Positions 1 through 16,700 of a DNA stretch of 29,928 nucleotides are shown here, piece after piece. The DNA is taken from assembly GCA_003640385.1 (NCBI GenBank), contig RCAB01000648.1, positions 1 to 29,928 on the forward strand, in the 5' to 3' direction. Positions within the stretch are counted from its first letter, which is position 1, and each line of letters opens with the position of its first letter. The notes beneath the pieces were generated by a model that was not told the origin of the DNA, did not search any database, and was given only the letters and a program-made list of their open reading frames with translations. Position numbers and translations under genes: made by a program. Source of the stretch: Setaria digitata (taxonomy: Eukaryota; Nematoda; Chromadorea; Rhabditida; Setariidae).

Positions 1-2304
1 TTTTTTTTTTTTAATTTCGAAAAAAACTGATGCTTGCAAAAAAAAGTTTCCAATGTGCATAAAGACATACTTTAGCGGACTACTTCCAGTCCTGAAAATG
101 TCAAGTGTAAAATGAAATTCAACACCTTCAGCCCTTTTCATCTGATGCTACTAATGAAGTTTAAAGAGAAACAAGTTGACGTTATTTCTCATTTTTTTTT
201 CTTGTTATTCCGAGTTATGATCTCTTTTCTACAAAAATTAGCAAACACATTTCTCACTATTACTTTACAGCTAATGATTTTTCTGCTTACCACTGATCGG
301 CATCAAAATTTATCAGTCTATTTGCTTTTCAGTAAAGGAAAGCGGATTGAATAATAAAGCCAATTTAAATGAAAAATGCAAAAAAAATAATTTAAAGAAA
401 ATCATTCATGTATGGTGTGAAAGGTCAATTAACCTGCAACAATCAATTTGTGAACCTGTCTATGTTCCATTCCATAATAACTTATTATTTTTAAACCTTA
501 AGAAAACCAGAACAAATCATTATTTCCACTGCAATGGTTATTTGAGCAAACACAGGATTAGTATTTTCAAATCAGATGAATGTTAGCATGAATCATTTTT
601 GTATGTGGAAAAATAATTAAAAGAAGCCACAAGCAAGCAATAAATCGGAAAAGTGATTGAAATTATTTCCAATCATGCTAATAATAAGAAAGTATAACAA
701 CAAATCAAGGCTGTGCCACATTGTTTTGTTTTTTGTTTTTTCCCCCTTCATTGGCAAGCTTCTTTTCATATCAAATCTTAATACTAAATGTGAACTATTT
801 CAAAAATTTACTTACTTCATTCCAGAGAACAGCAAACGATTTTCTTAAAAAAGTATTAACAGCAATTAGAACAAGAAAAACTATCCGCAAAGCCAAAATG
901 CATGCATTGTTTAGATGTGCATTTCCAAACGATAAGACACCAGAATTACAGGAAATTATTCATAAAAAAAATTCTTTTTTAAGATAAGCGAATTTAACCA
1001 ATCAACATGTCATCCGTGCCTGAAATGATGAAATAAGATAGATTTCTCGTTGGAAATCAAGAATTTTCCTTTTGACAATCAAACATACCTCTGACTCATC
1101 AATCTCATGAAAAAAATTTTTTGTATACTACCAGAGAACAAAGATAGTCAAGAAAATATTCGTTTTTTTTTTCTTGGGGAGGGGGGGGGAACGTTGTAAT
1201 AGTCGTAATAAACATTATCATAACAAATGACTGAACATTATTCACTGATATAAAGCAGAAAAAATCAAACAAGCAAAAATTAGAACGGAAATCTTGAGAG
1301 ACGAAAAAAGAAAAATACTCACTCATACGAGGATGCTTGGTATTCAATTTTTCACATCAAAAAACCGTTGATATGGAGAAACATATGCTTGTCCNTGAAA
1401 AAAGAAAAATACTCACTCATACGAGGATGCTTGATATTCAATTTTTCACATCAAAAAACCGTTGATATGGAGAAACATATGCTTGTCCTTTTGTTTCAGC
1501 CTTTCCTAGGTTGTCGCCAAAATATTACCATTAAATCCGCCTTTTAATGAAGAATAAGCCTAAACTGTAAATGTTAATACGAGTCCCCTATCTTAAACTG
1601 AATACCATTACAAATTTGTCCGAGAAATAACTTGATCTCGAAAAGCTGAATGAAACAACGAGATTTCGAAGAGGTACCAAAGTAAATTCCCTTTCCTCTT
1701 CATTTTCACATAGTATATTTTCCATTTCATAGTTTTTAGTTACAATGAGGAATTTCTCGATACTATTTCAATTTAAAAATTCGTCAGGACAATTTTAAGC
1801 AATACATGTGGCAAAAGCATCATAGAATTCACTTTTCTGACATCTGGCTAACAATTTGCAAAAGTAAAACAAGATGTTATTAATTTTCTTTTGCTAGGAA
1901 AGTGAAGAGAAGAAAACGATAAGGTTATTCCTCTTCTGATTAATAAATAGTTCAGATTTCAGAGAAAATCTTTCGAAAACCGACAAGTTTTTCTAAAACC
2001 TGATTAAAAATTAGGTATTTTTAGAAATAGAAGTAGGGAGAGGAAAGTTCAAAATGAAGCATGACAATGAAAAGAAATATCTGATAAGAAAAAGAGTAAA
2101 CTGCAATGAAATGAACAAGAGAGGCAAGACGAAGTGTCGATAAGTAACAGCTGCAAGAAAACGGTATAAAATTTATCCCTCCAAAGAAGATCTTTCAATT
2201 CTCATACAAAAGAACAAAAGAGTTACTTATCCATATAAAATATGGAAAACATACTAACAACAAAGATGGATTCACATGTCAAAACAAGCATCAAAAAAGA
2301 TAAC
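1..2304. other. gene-free left flank
   Basis: No gene can be supported here. The stretch is AT-rich with homopolymer runs and only short open frames. On its right it contains the 3' flank of deoxyhypusine synthase, which reads leftwards. A plus-strand open frame ending at 987 and preceded by an acceptor-like CCAG near 825 is the most exon-like piece, but it matches nothing I recognise. The region also holds a 92-nt duplication either side of an N at 1395. Confidence 0.6.
1303..1488. repeat. 92-nt direct duplication around a single N
   Basis: Bases 1303-1394 and 1397-1488 are the same 92-nt sequence with one G/A difference (GCTTGGTATT versus GCTTGATATT). They are separated by the N at 1395 and one more base. 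Two almost identical copies meeting at a lone N is what results when two contigs with overlapping ends are scaffolded without merging. The true genome probably has one copy here. Confidence 0.9.
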
Positions 2305-4949
<2,645 letters not shown>

Positions 4950-4970
4950 GCTGCAATTTTATCTGAAAGT
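4950..4970 (-). promoter_or_regulatory. probable spliced-leader acceptor of DHPS
   Basis: Read on the minus strand, TTTACTTTCAG ends at 4963 and the DHPS ATG follows after 13 nt. No coding exon upstream fits this acceptor, so it most likely receives a trans-spliced leader. This fits DHPS being a downstream gene in a unit with ASH2, but an ordinary outron would look the same. Confidence 0.6.
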
Positions 4971-5493
4971 AAACAACAATTCAATCCAACATAATTGTTA
5001 CAAATGACTAAATCCACCTTTGTTTCCTATTTCCTATTGAAAATTCGAAGTATGCCAAGCTATCAGTTGAGGGTAGGTATAACTGTCAAAAAGTGCTAAC
5101 TCAGCCAGTTCTAATCCTCAGAAAATTTATCAGCAATAACACTCTGCTCCAGTCCTAAGGAAATCTCCCGTGAGCCACTCAGAAATAACCTCCTGATCCT
5201 CTCACTGGATTTATTCTTTAAATTTGAGACAAAGACATACATACTCTCTTTTCTTCTGTGTTCAGGGGAGGTATAAAAGTCTTGTCATGCAGACCAAGTA
5301 AATTCATCAGCTCTAAACACTGCCACAGTACGAGAAAAAATTTATTTCATATATGATGAATGACAAAAGTAGGTTTAGGTATACTCAACAGAAGGAACTT
5401 GCTGCATTCTGGAAGATCCACAACAATTGGGAAAACACAGTATTCCGATTTTAACAAAACGATGCAAATTTATAAAACCATATTAAATTATAA
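4971..5493. other. ASH2-DHPS intercistronic spacer
   Basis: About 0.5 kb between the ASH2 stop (5494) and the DHPS acceptor. On the minus strand it contains AATAAA polyadenylation-type hexamers (plus-strand TTTATT at 5341-5346 and again near 5210), consistent with the 3' end of ASH2. No open frame of interest and no tRNA-like element was seen. Confidence 0.5.
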
Positions 5494-8400
5494 TCACTGA
5501 TTACGAACACATTTTGCTGCTTCTTCAGCCAACTCATCTTCGTTCTCAACCAAGTACAGAATATCTGACAATGTTTGTTCAATATACATCTCTCCAACCC
5601 TTTCGCACATCCCCCGAGCTCCAGATGGTACGGGATACCGGAATGCAGGACCAAAATTACATCGAACTGTAGCACCTTGAAACAACGATACGGCAGGATA
5701 GTAGAAACCTGCATTGATGTCTTTGAAAGCAAGTCCACAACTCTTGCCATTCCGGTAAAATTCAATCTGTAGATAGCTCTTTCAATTCGAAAGCAACTTT
5801 TTTAATTTGAATTTAGGAAATAAAAGGAAATATAAAAATTAGGCAGCGATGGATGAAAAGTATCAATCGCTCACATTTTCGAGAAAACGTTACAATCTCA
5901 GTGAATAAACTTACTTATTTTATTCTGTGAAATACCAACTTATAGCTGTGCTAATAAAGCTTTTGTTTTATTACCTAGTATACAAACAGCAGTAAGATTG
6001 AATATCTCAAAGAGGTTTTTTTTTTTCTTTAGTGATGGTCCAAACAGACAATTAATAATAGCTAGCTGACCTTAAATTCTTTATTCTGAAAGTTTAACCA
6101 GTGAAATTACTAACCCAACTTCCTGGTGTTGGTTTCAAATTTTTCAGTACTGCTGACACATCATCTTTTTCTTCGTAAAAATAATTGTGTTTGAAATTGA
6201 TCAAAGGTAAATTTTTATAGGAAGGCGGTAAATAAGTTGAAGAAGATGGTAAATTTCCCACAGAACTAAAGTCATATTCCTTATCAGCTGGACAAGGTGG
6301 CATCGATATCAAACATCCTAGGACATCGCCTTCTTTGAAACCGCCGTTTGCATAGTGTTTACCCTGAAATTTCATATAAATGAACAAGATTTCAAAATCA
6401 AAAGTTCTTTCAATTTCCAATTTTTTTTTCATTCATTCGAATTAGCAAACAAATAACTCAAACTTGGACATTTACTTTTGCCTGGTGAAATATTGTGCCC
6501 TTATGACTTCTCCATGCATAAGACAGTTGTGTATAGCCAACGCATGCTTGTACCGGCGCTAAAATTCTGTCTCGAATTATTAAAATGTTTTATTTCCAAC
6601 AAAGTACATCAATTTATTTTGAAAGCAATTATTCATATAGAGGATGCAATGCCTACCTACAGCTTGACTCCAACCGATTCTTATATGCGATCCTGGTGGT
6701 TGCGCAGTGAAGACCACCTCAAAATACCATGTTCCATGGGATACTGAATGAGTAGCTCGAGCGACACAGTAGCCTTCAAAACCACTCACCGATAATCGGT
6801 CTTCTGACAACTTCAACTAAAAAACCAATCTGCAATTTATTGGCATCAAACAAAACAGGATGGCAAAAAAAAAAACCTATGGATAAAAAGCAGAAAAGCA
6901 TAAATGTCTTACACAGGAAACAGGTTTTACCCTTGACTCCTTAACTTAATTACCCAAGCATAAGTCCTGTGAGCTCACTATTCCAATTGTTTTCCACAGT
7001 TCCTTAAATGAGATGCGAAATCAAACTTCTTATACCAATTTAGCACCTGGTAAGCACGATCATTTGGAGATAGGGTGACCACTGGATGGACGACAACTCG
7101 ATAAATATGCGCTGGGATCGGCTTGTTGTAAGTGCTTTCTTCCAATTCGAAAATATCTCTGAAATTATACAAAATTTAAACAATTAGAGAAATATCTTTT
7201 GAACTTCCACTTATTTCCAATCAGGTATATAACGGATATAAAGTAGATAGTTCCAAGTTTTCATACCTAAAGAAATTTTCATAGCAAGAAAAACTTATAA
7301 TTAAAAATTTATCAACGTGGCTATAAGTTTTAGCCATTCGTCGTTCAAAATCCGGAAATCGAATATCTTTGTAAAGTTTGTTTCAAAAGAATTAAATTGG
7401 TAAATTTTTCAGAAAATTGCAGCACAAAATAATTTCGAATTTTATAACAAAATGAATGAAAAAAGTCATGTAAAACGAAGAAAGTCGAAAAATACCTGTT
7501 AGGAACGATAAGGTCTTTTTCAACAAGAAAATATCGATAACCTTCACGATTAAATGGGAAATCGATAGGCGCAGAAATTCCAATAATTCGTGTAGAGGCA
7601 TAATCAGCAGTACTAAAACATACAAAAGATATATAAAAAGGTACCAGCGCTCTCCTTCCTTTTCCTTTATTTAAGCAAGGGTCAATTTTTTAACTCTGTC
7701 TTAAAATAACACATGATATAACCCATTACAATGTAGAAAATAAAAAAAACTACTTCTTTAAACATATGAGCTCAACACCTCTAACATTCTAAAGCACACT
7801 TTCTTTTAGAAATAAAGATTCAATTTTTTTTGTTTTTTGTTTTTTTTTTTTTTCAGTTAAGAAAAATACCTACAGTTTCGCCTTTTTGAAAGCATTTGGA
7901 GGATCAACATTTCGTCTTTTAGATGAACCTCTCGTTTTGGGACCATCACCCAAATCGTCAGATCGGTCGAAATTTTCTTTAGACATATCACGTGTTGAAC
8001 TTGAAAGAGATGGTTTGCTTCGACCAATCTGAAATTTTGTTCAGAGTAATTAAAGCTCATATAAACAACTTAGAATCTACCTATACAACCTGCAAATAAA
8101 ACACCAAGTTTGTTACGCCCTATGCATTTAAAAAATGATACCTGCTTCAGCGCTTCATGACCTGGACCAATGGATGACAAATCACGTTCACGTAAAGCAA
8201 ATACTTGTCCGTCATCACTTGATTCAAATAACTCTGTTTCTTTGGTCAAAGATTTTTGCAAAGTTTGATGCCAAGTATTTTTAACCCTTCAAAATTTTCT
8301 TCGTCATAACTTTGAATAGTTATTTACATCGACAGCAATTTCTCCCTTTGATCTCTTACCAATTATTACTGTTTAAAAAAAATGGCTTATTCGCAACCTA

Positions 8401-9467
8401 CAAAAAAAAAAATTTCCAATTCCTTGTAACACTACTTACAGCGTATAAAAATTTGATGTAAGACTTAAAACTGAAACTTATATAATTTACATTAATCAAT
8501 TTAGTGAAAATATTTTTCAAAAAAACAACCTTCGACTCATAGATGTGAGATTTTCCCACTGTGCATTGAAATAAGGTATTATTTCGTTTTCTAAATTTAA
8601 AAATATCAATTCCTGATCGTTATCATCCAAGTCATTTCCTGTGCTGGCCCTTTTAGTTCGCGCATTGTGTGTCAGATTTGCAAGCACAGTTACGCACATA
8701 TGTGCAAAATCTGAAAAAAAAAGGAAGATAAAAAAGACCTCACCGAACATATATTAAGATATAGCAGCGAGGATAACTTACCAATGTGTTATGCAATATT
8801 CTATGAATAATGAAAACTTACCTAAGAGCGCAAAAGTAAATTGAAAGAATCACGGATTAATAAATATCATAAAGTTCTTACTTGCTTGTTTCGGTGTCCA
8901 TGTTTCTTTTTTTGTCGGACTACAATCGGCACAGTTAAACACGTAGCAAACCATGAACGGCAATCCATAACTATGTGCAAAAACAGGATTATAAAAAAAC
9001 AAAAATGATTGAACATCGCTTAATATTCATTCCAAAATTCAAGAAGTCTAAACTTACAAATCAGTTAAATCCCTTAAACATCGTCCATGGAACCATTTCC
9101 GACAAACAGCACAATACAATTCCAGTGTTCCCACTTCACGCTTGCCATCACTGGAAATTTGCCTACTTCACACTAAAGGACCCTCACCAGTATTAATTCT
9201 CTAATACATCCCAACCTAATTAGTCGTTCCTCAGTAAATCTAAATTTCTGGATACAAAATAGGACATTATCACATATTTCCCTTATCAAGGCAAATACAA
9301 AACTACTTATTTGATTGCTTGTAATGCCAAATTACAGAAAATGTAATTGATAACACCAAAGATGAACAACTTTAACCCCGGAACAATGTCTTGTCGAAAG
9401 CTTACCAATAGCAAACGGTAGACGGAGCTGGTTTTGGCGCTCCTTTTCGTGTACTTCGCTGCCGCAT
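5494..9467 (-). CDS. ASH2L: ASH2, core subunit of SET1/MLL H3K4 methyltransferase complexes; complete, 12 exons, 572 aa
   Basis: Nuclear scaffold that, with WDR5, RbBP5 and DPY-30, activates SET1/MLL-type H3K4 methyltransferases. Exons in reading order: 9467-9406, 9150-9058, 8970-8882, 8710-8530, 8286-8142, 8028-7874, 7612-7496, 7158-7047, 6816-6657, 6558-6476, 6363-6115, 5766-5494; total 1719 nt, all phases consistent. Residues 19-68 form the atypical PHD-like finger (C19, C21, C34, C37, H42, C45, C65, C68), followed by the winged-helix segment (CVTVLANLTHNAR). A basic, Ser-rich linker (KTRGSSKRRN) precedes the SPRY domain at about 319-530 (GTWYFEVVF, IRIGWSQAV, LSYAWRSHKG, FHQAKGKHYANG, EGDVLG, VRCNFGPAFRYP). 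The C-terminal TLSDILYLVE (547-556) matches the DPY-30-binding helix. The start ATG gives the expected short N-terminus before the finger. Exon 10 is only 83 nt and is confirmed by clean alignment to the SPRY domain. Confidence 0.96.
6946..6958 (+). other. 13-nt match to nematode SL1 leader core
   Basis: TTAATTACCCAAG, inside the ASH2 intron between exons 8 and 9 and antisense to the gene, equals the centre of the SL1 leader as I remember it. The flanks do not match and there is no donor GT at the leader end. Probably chance in AT-rich DNA; recorded because the match is specific. Confidence 0.3.
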
Positions 9468-10786
9468 TTCTTAAAACTAACAGTTTGACTTGAATATGAT
9501 AAACCTTTGTACCTTATCTATTTCCACGTCACAAATTTACTCCATGAAAAAAAAAAAAAAAAAAAAAAAAAACAGAGCGGTGCTTACGAGAATAAAAGCA
9601 GAAAGACTTCATCCCACATATAAAGAGAAACCAAACTAAGCACCTAAACCACAAATAACTTATTCTGCACTCAAATTACTCTATCAATAAACCGAGAGCT
9701 GAAGTTCAACACTACTAGCTATATAACGGGCTAAAAAGATAAACAATGACAAATGCAAAAATGTCAATAACAAAACTTGGTTCGCAAACTGAATTAAGTA
9801 CCGATTTTATGCTTCAGTTAACTGTGAACTTGATAATAATTTATTTCAAATTCAAATATGCAAATTAATAATGTAGCATGAATGTCAACAATATGAGGTC
9901 AAGCGAATGACATTTATTTGAAATAGTATATATAACCTGGAAAACATTTAAGTATAGCATCATCAAATCAATATTTCTAATGAGAACTTGGTAGGCACCA
10001 TGCAATGTGTCATGATAAGCACATGCAAGTGGTGGATACTGCCCAATAAAATCTAGTATACCGAAATATTTTTGTACTGCACCTTACTCAGACCATCGAC
10101 AGTGCTGAAATAATCACGAATATTGCTAAACAAAACAAATACATGCCTTCATTCTGGATTATTCTTATTTTTCTGGCAAATATTTGCTTGATAAATGAAT
10201 TTCGTAGTGTCGACTAACAAGCACCGGAACAACATACAACTATTCTTTCCATTCCGTTATCCACAAAAATACCAGACAGTGTGTGCGTACAATCCATCAA
10301 TTTTAGATAACTGGAACAATTGTTTCATATGCTCAATAATTCAACAATGACGCATTAACATAACAATATGCTTTTTAAAGCAAGAAACATTCTGCAACGT
10401 AATGTTAAAATACGACTGAAAGTATGTTACAGCAACCAATAAAATTATAGTCCAATTTCAAAAAGCGCGGAAATCCATTTTTAACCGTTGGTATTTCTGA
10501 AGCAACACAAAACAAGCTTACACTTTTTTTTATAATAATTCTAATAGACTATCACTGTATTTAATGCTGTATATTAACAAACATCATATAAACAGTAAAT
10601 AAATCATTGAAGATGTGTATATAAGATCAAAATCAAAGAAATAATCCAATCAATTCTGATTTAAAAAAATTCAACATTATGATTTGGAAAGGCTGAAAAA
10701 ATTCCTAAATAACCTAAAAACAAGTTTGGGCATCAGAGAAATTAACACAAATAAAGTGAAGCTTCTTGCAGACCTGATTCACTAGT
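9468..10786. other. intergenic region between ASH2 and BAZ1A
   Basis: About 1.3 kb between the ASH2 start and the BAZ1A stop on the same strand. It should hold the ASH2 promoter and outron and the 3' UTR of BAZ1A. The only structure visible is a run of 26 A at 9547-9572. No coding exon or RNA gene was recognised. Confidence 0.5.
9547..9572 (+). repeat. 26-nt poly(A) homopolymer
   Basis: Uninterrupted A run in the ASH2 upstream region. There are no target-site duplications or element remnants beside it, so it is a simple repeat rather than the tail of a retroposed copy as far as I can see. Confidence 0.85.
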
Positions 10787-13700
10787 TTAACATCCACTTC
10801 GAGTTCGAACTGCATTCGCTTCCAGCACTTTGCCAAATCTTTCTTCCATAAATTCCTCCAATTTCGTTGCACACTAAAAAAAAACGCATATATTTTAAAA
10901 TTCCACAACCCTTCCAGTTCTCCATTCGCCCTACAATAAAATCCTGCTTGGAAAATTGATTACTCTGTTGTATTTTAGCAAAAGGATCATCTCAAGTAGT
11001 TTTCATAGTTACTTTCTCCAATTAAATGATTCAGTATGAGTCCCTTTCTCAGGACTTCTTTAATCAAAAATAAGACTGGAAAGAATACAGTGACTTCTCT
11101 GAATATAGTGCTTATTAGCGTGTGAATGATATTATTGTCTGAAATATACAAGCAAAGAGTTCCGAAGCATTTATTATTGTTAATATTTTAAACTACTTAT
11201 TTAATATAAGTATAACTTTTAGCAGTGTGTATTTTGCTTCTGGCTTATAAAAGGTATGCTGCTGTCTAACAGATTCGATGACACTAACTAACTTTTCAAT
11301 ATTATTTTAGAAGATAAAGACCAAATACACGCAAAGAGAAAATTATTTCTTGGAAATGATTGGGAAATTGACAAAATACTGCAACATTACAAATAAAAAG
11401 TTAAAATATTCACATACCCTACAAATTTCAGACTCTTCTTCGTTATAAATACGACAGTTCTCAAAAATCAGTCGTGCATCTGCCACCACTTGATCTGGCG
11501 TGTCGTACAATCGTTGTTTTAATTTATTCATTATAGTGCGCAAATCCATCGGCCTCTTGATAATCTAAAGGATAATGTAGAGAAAGCCTCATCCAGAACA
11601 AATTTTTTTTTTCGAGTAGTTTGGCCAAAAAAAAAAAAAAAAAAATGAACCAAAACAAACGTTAGAAGCAAATTATGAGCCTTCCACAAGGAATGTATGC
11701 TCATTCATTTAAAATATAATGTTGTCATATTAACACTGAAATCATGACAAAGGATATTTTGAAAGAATTCGTGTTTCATGAAGTCTACCAAATGAATAGA
11801 GAGAAATCAAATAATATGAAAAATCACTTGATAATAGTCAGGTACAGCCTTCGCATCCACTGGTTTTAGAAAAGGCCAAGCAATCTGTTGTCGCATCGCT
11901 TCACTTATTAACAATTCGAAAGCACGTAATGTATTTCGTATCCGATTATCCGTTTCACGTAAGCTCATAGTTACATTACTCAACGCCCGTTCACCACTTC
12001 TACCTAAAAATCCTGTGAACTGGAAATTGCAGTCTTTGAATTGAGACTATGAAATTCCAAAATCATCACTTACTCGGCCGTTTTCTTTTTGTATAAGAAT
12101 ATTCACTCTCACTAGTGCTATCACCCTCATCACTTTCAACATCACCAATATTTTTTTTTCGTACGCTCCTTCTTACATCTTCAAATGAATCGTCGGCATA
12201 AGTTACCTGAAGAGGCATCATTTCAGATGAAAAATTCATAGAAACACAAAAGTATAGTGTAGATACTATTCACCTTCTTAACAATGCGTCCACTTGACGT
12301 TTTCAACATATCGGATGGAAGCTCGAATCTGGAAAATAAGAGATAATATAAAAATCTAAAAATAATGAATATCATCTATGTAAAGATCACAAACAGCAAA
12401 CAAAGAACTACAGGCAAACGTACTCTTCCTCAACAAACGGCTGCTCAGCACATTCATCTGCCGATGTGCCACAAGCATCATCGCTTCCTCGGCTATATCC
12501 TTGCTCCTCCTCTTCTGGAAGAAAAACTAAAATTTTAGGAAAAACTTTATATTAACCAAAGATGCCATATAACTCAGCCTAAATTCAATTTTTCATCAAA
12601 GCATTTATAATTAAACTTGAAAAGTATCTGATTCAACCTTCTTTCTTCATTGTTTGCTGCTTTTTCCATTTCTCTTCTGCTTCTTGTGCCTTTACGAGAG
12701 CTTTACAATCAGAACACATCCAACCATTTGGATCCTGAAATTCACTATCTGAAATAAAAACCAACTTAACATATTTCCTTTTATGTTAAAAACAATTAAA
12801 ATCTTTAAAAGTTTGACATAACGTACCTTGATCTTTGGCTTAGCACAATCCATGTGATAACATCGGTCACAACGTGCACACATGCATAATTTTTCAGTTT
12901 CACCTTTCTTCCGACACTTTCGACATCTCGCCTAAAATTCCCCAATTTATTTAAATACTCAATCTATCCTAAAAAGTTAGAAGAAATACATAAAAGATCC
13001 GGAAAATAATTCCTTAACAAACAGGATGAACAAATAAATTCCAGGAAATACCATACCTGAAGCCGACTTCTTGTCCACAGGATCGAAGATTCCAACGTCG
13101 TATAGTACAGCGACAAAGCTGATATTGAAGAGCATTTCAACAAAGATTTTTGCCACTGATCGAAAGTAGTCGTTGGAATATTCGCACAGTCCTTTTCCTT
13201 CGAAGAAGCCATAGCAAAAGGAAGTCGTAAAAATTTTAGATTAATTCCTTGTACTATTTGTAGAAATGCTACAGCCAGATGTTCCAATTCAGTTAATGAC
13301 TTCATGTCATCAACGGTAAATACCGTTTCCCCGAATACTTCAATATCATCTGAAATAAAAGCAAAATATGAAGTAAAAAGGTGAGAAATGAGACAGGAGT
13401 TCTCGAAAATTGAAATCGGAATTGTAAAAATGACTCAAAGATCACCTGACTGCATTGAACGAACATGCCAATAAGGAAAGAAATTTTCCATCTTAGAAAG
13501 GAAACTGCTCTTTATAAAAGAATAATATGAATTTGTTCACAAATTTTACAGGAAGAAACCAGTGAGAAGCTGGGAAGAAACACGGAACACCAGATATGCT
13601 CCTTCTGTATACTATTTAGCTTAAGTTAGACATTACTTTCAACGAAGGAAGCAACATTGCGTTTTTGGACCAGTGACTCACGCCAATCTTCTCTGCGATG

Positions 13701-16700
13701 AGTTTCACTGATAGCTAAATGACCAATGCAACCTTGCTCAACCTGAAAAACAGACCTAAATCTGCATGTTTGAATGGTGGATGTTGAAAAACCAATTATG
13801 GAAAATTCGAGAGAGAAGTAAACAAAACTACTCAACTAGGAAGAAATATAATAATCCTGAATGAGACAGTGAAGAAAAATTGGCTGTTTTCCATGCTTTT
13901 TTTTTTTTTTCAGGAGAACTATGAACAAATGATTAAATACTCTCATCCAAATTTGAAAGAATAAGCATAATTCTCCGTAGTGTGGGTAAATAACCGCTTC
14001 TGAAGGCAAATAGCTATGGTTTAGTACTTTATATAAAGGAAAACCACTTATATATGGGTCATGCATGCTTCATGTTACTGCTGAGAACTTCCAAAATACC
14101 ACGAAGTTATAAATTTTACCAGATTTATATCTTTCATGCTAAAAAAATTACCTTTTCTTCCAAATCCAAAAGCATATCGATGAATTCACGATTCCAGTCA
14201 AATGTTAGTGAGTTATCTATCAAGTCAGCATCTGTCAACAATAAATCTGCATAAATTTCACCAGAACTGATCTAGAATTCAAACATTACTACACTCTTTG
14301 GACAGCAAAAATACCCGTTATCAAATCAACATTCACAGCAGTGCAACTTTATTATTGTTGTCAACAAGCAAATTGTCCATGAAATCATTAACTACATTAC
14401 AAGAAACTACATACTTTATTCGAGCACCGTCCAAGAATACTTTTCAACAAAGGACCGAAGAACTTCAAGTTTTCCAGAAGTTCAGATTCCCGAAAACCTC
14501 GACTATTACATGCTGATTCAACCTGAAAGAATTAACTGAACTGGGATCCAAGAAATTGGGGAGAAAACGAGAATGGAAGGAAAAGTCACTTCGCTAAGAA
14601 CATCCAAGCTTTCAATCAGCTGCCACCGCGGACGGTGGAACTTCCCATGGACCGGACAATCTTCGGTGGCCGTACAACTCAAAAGACCTTTCCGCACTTC
14701 ATCGTCATTTCCACACAATTGACGATATTTCTCTTCAACCTGAAGCAATCAGAAAATCAAACATTACTTATAAATTTTATTGGATGAATGTAGAAGAATA
14801 AACGATAGAACCTGCCTTATCAAGCGGAGTTGGTCCAAGACAAGGACCTCGATCATCCACCGAATTAGTATTTTCTACCAAAAGTAATGGTAATGAATTG
14901 AAATACCAATAGGTACGAAATGCTCGATCACGGCCAAGACAGTGCCAACCAACTCGACCTAAAAGAAAAGGGTATCCGCAAATAAATCCAAAAACATTTT
15001 TTTTAAGACAACGAATCCTACTGTGATGGATTAAGTTCTTAAAATCCATTTTGAATTCCATTTTTACACCAACTAAAAAAATCGCTTTATTTTATCAGAT
15101 GACTAATAACTCTTTCCTGATATACAGTGAACACAACTGAAAGTCAATTCACCCTCTACTTACTTTGTATTTTGTAAATGAGTTTTAATAAATCATTTTC
15201 TGCAGCAGTCGTATGTTCCACTTGTAGTGAGCGAACTTTCTTTATTTCATCTGCTTCCATCTGAGTATATGAAACTCCTTTCATGAGTATCTTAAAAGAG
15301 GACCTACATATTACTTTATTGCTAATAATTAGTATTGCTTCTTTGAAATCAGATATCTCGATAAAAATTATTATTTTTAATATAAAACATCCAGGTTGAG
15401 GGCAAGAGGATGGTTTCGAAGCAAGAAAAACTTCCGAAATCATTGAGGTTTTAAAATCTAGAAATTTTCAAACCTAATTTGAAACAACATTAAAAAAGTT
15501 TAGGTTTTGGTAAACTTTATAAAACACCTGTTCCACTTCTCGCAATCGTTCTTCTCTTCTTCCTACGAAATTTCCACCCTTTATGAAGTTAATTAACGTT
15601 ATTGTCTCCTTAGAAGGTTCTTCTTTCTTGACAAACTCTGCTCTAGCTGCTTCTCCAAGCTCTTCCAATTGTTCTGCTTCGTATTCCCGAACTAAGGAAG
15701 CCTCGCGTGCTTCCTTTTCCTGAAAATTTCTTAATTCATCTGCTTTTCATTCGAAATTTCCCTTCGAACTAATACGATCAAGTTCATGTGCACATATCAA
15801 ATTTACTATCAGTTTTATGCATCTCTATATGTTGATGAATACTGTAGCAATATTTCTTAAAACTTCTGAAACAAAAGCAATGCTGACAGGATGAAAGCCG
15901 TTAAATTAAACCTGAGCCGCATCGAAATTTCGCAGATTTTTAAGCTCTTTGCGCACATCAATCAAAGAAATAATACGTTCATCAGATGTAGAACGAAATT
16001 TGTGATAACTGAGTAACTGCTGTATTACTACTTTGAACAGTGCTATGCGTTCGTATGGTTCGAGATCAAATACGGACTTCTGAAATATACTATTTTTTTT
16101 CTTTTGGGATCCACATAAAAATCAAACAGCTGGAAATAAAGTGGAGCTCTTACAGTTATTATTCCCTCAATATTTCTATAAATCTATAAAAATAAGACAA
16201 AAATTCTGTTACCGTGTCATGATTCGAAATAAATATTGAAGCGAGAAAAACAGGTATCTCCAATTACAACAATCGTCTATCAAAGATACTCTAAACCTCC
16301 TAATACAGTTGAGGAAAAAACTCCTGTTCACATTCTCACTTACCTCTTCAAAAGGTACTACATTTTTTCTAACATGCAATAAAAAGATCAAGTATCAAAA
16401 CAACCTTTTCCAGAATGCTCATAGTTTGTGGATTATCTCTCGCAAATAGGAACCCTTCATCTTCATAGCAACGTATAGCTCCTCTTGAAAATAGCCGAAA
16501 TCGATGAGTAGGAGCACCCGTATAGTATCCAGATGTCATCAGTGATAACCGTATTACTTCCGTCAAAGTCATCCAATCAATCGGTAAGTGCCGTGCGCTC
16601 AATCCTAAAAACCTTATCTGCATGGAATTAAAATTCTTAAAACTGGGACAGAAATACCCGGAATATCCGAGAAATAAATTTACTGAACGTCAATTATTAT

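Noticed and set aside
721..987. Plus-strand frame with a CCAG acceptor near 825 and a basic peptide
   Set aside because: No partner exon, no family match, and similar-length frames occur by chance throughout the AT-rich left flank.
1083..1540. Minus-strand exon-like pieces with GTATGT and GTGAGT donors near 1088 and 1320
   Set aside because: I could not build a consistent reading frame, and the duplicated contig ends at 1395 make the local sequence unreliable.
10714..10908. Minus-strand open frame over the last BAZ1A exon
   Set aside because: Wrong frame. Joining 11418 to 10873 in phase 0 reads CATKLEEFMEERFGKVL, which fits the end of a bromodomain helix, and stops at 10787.
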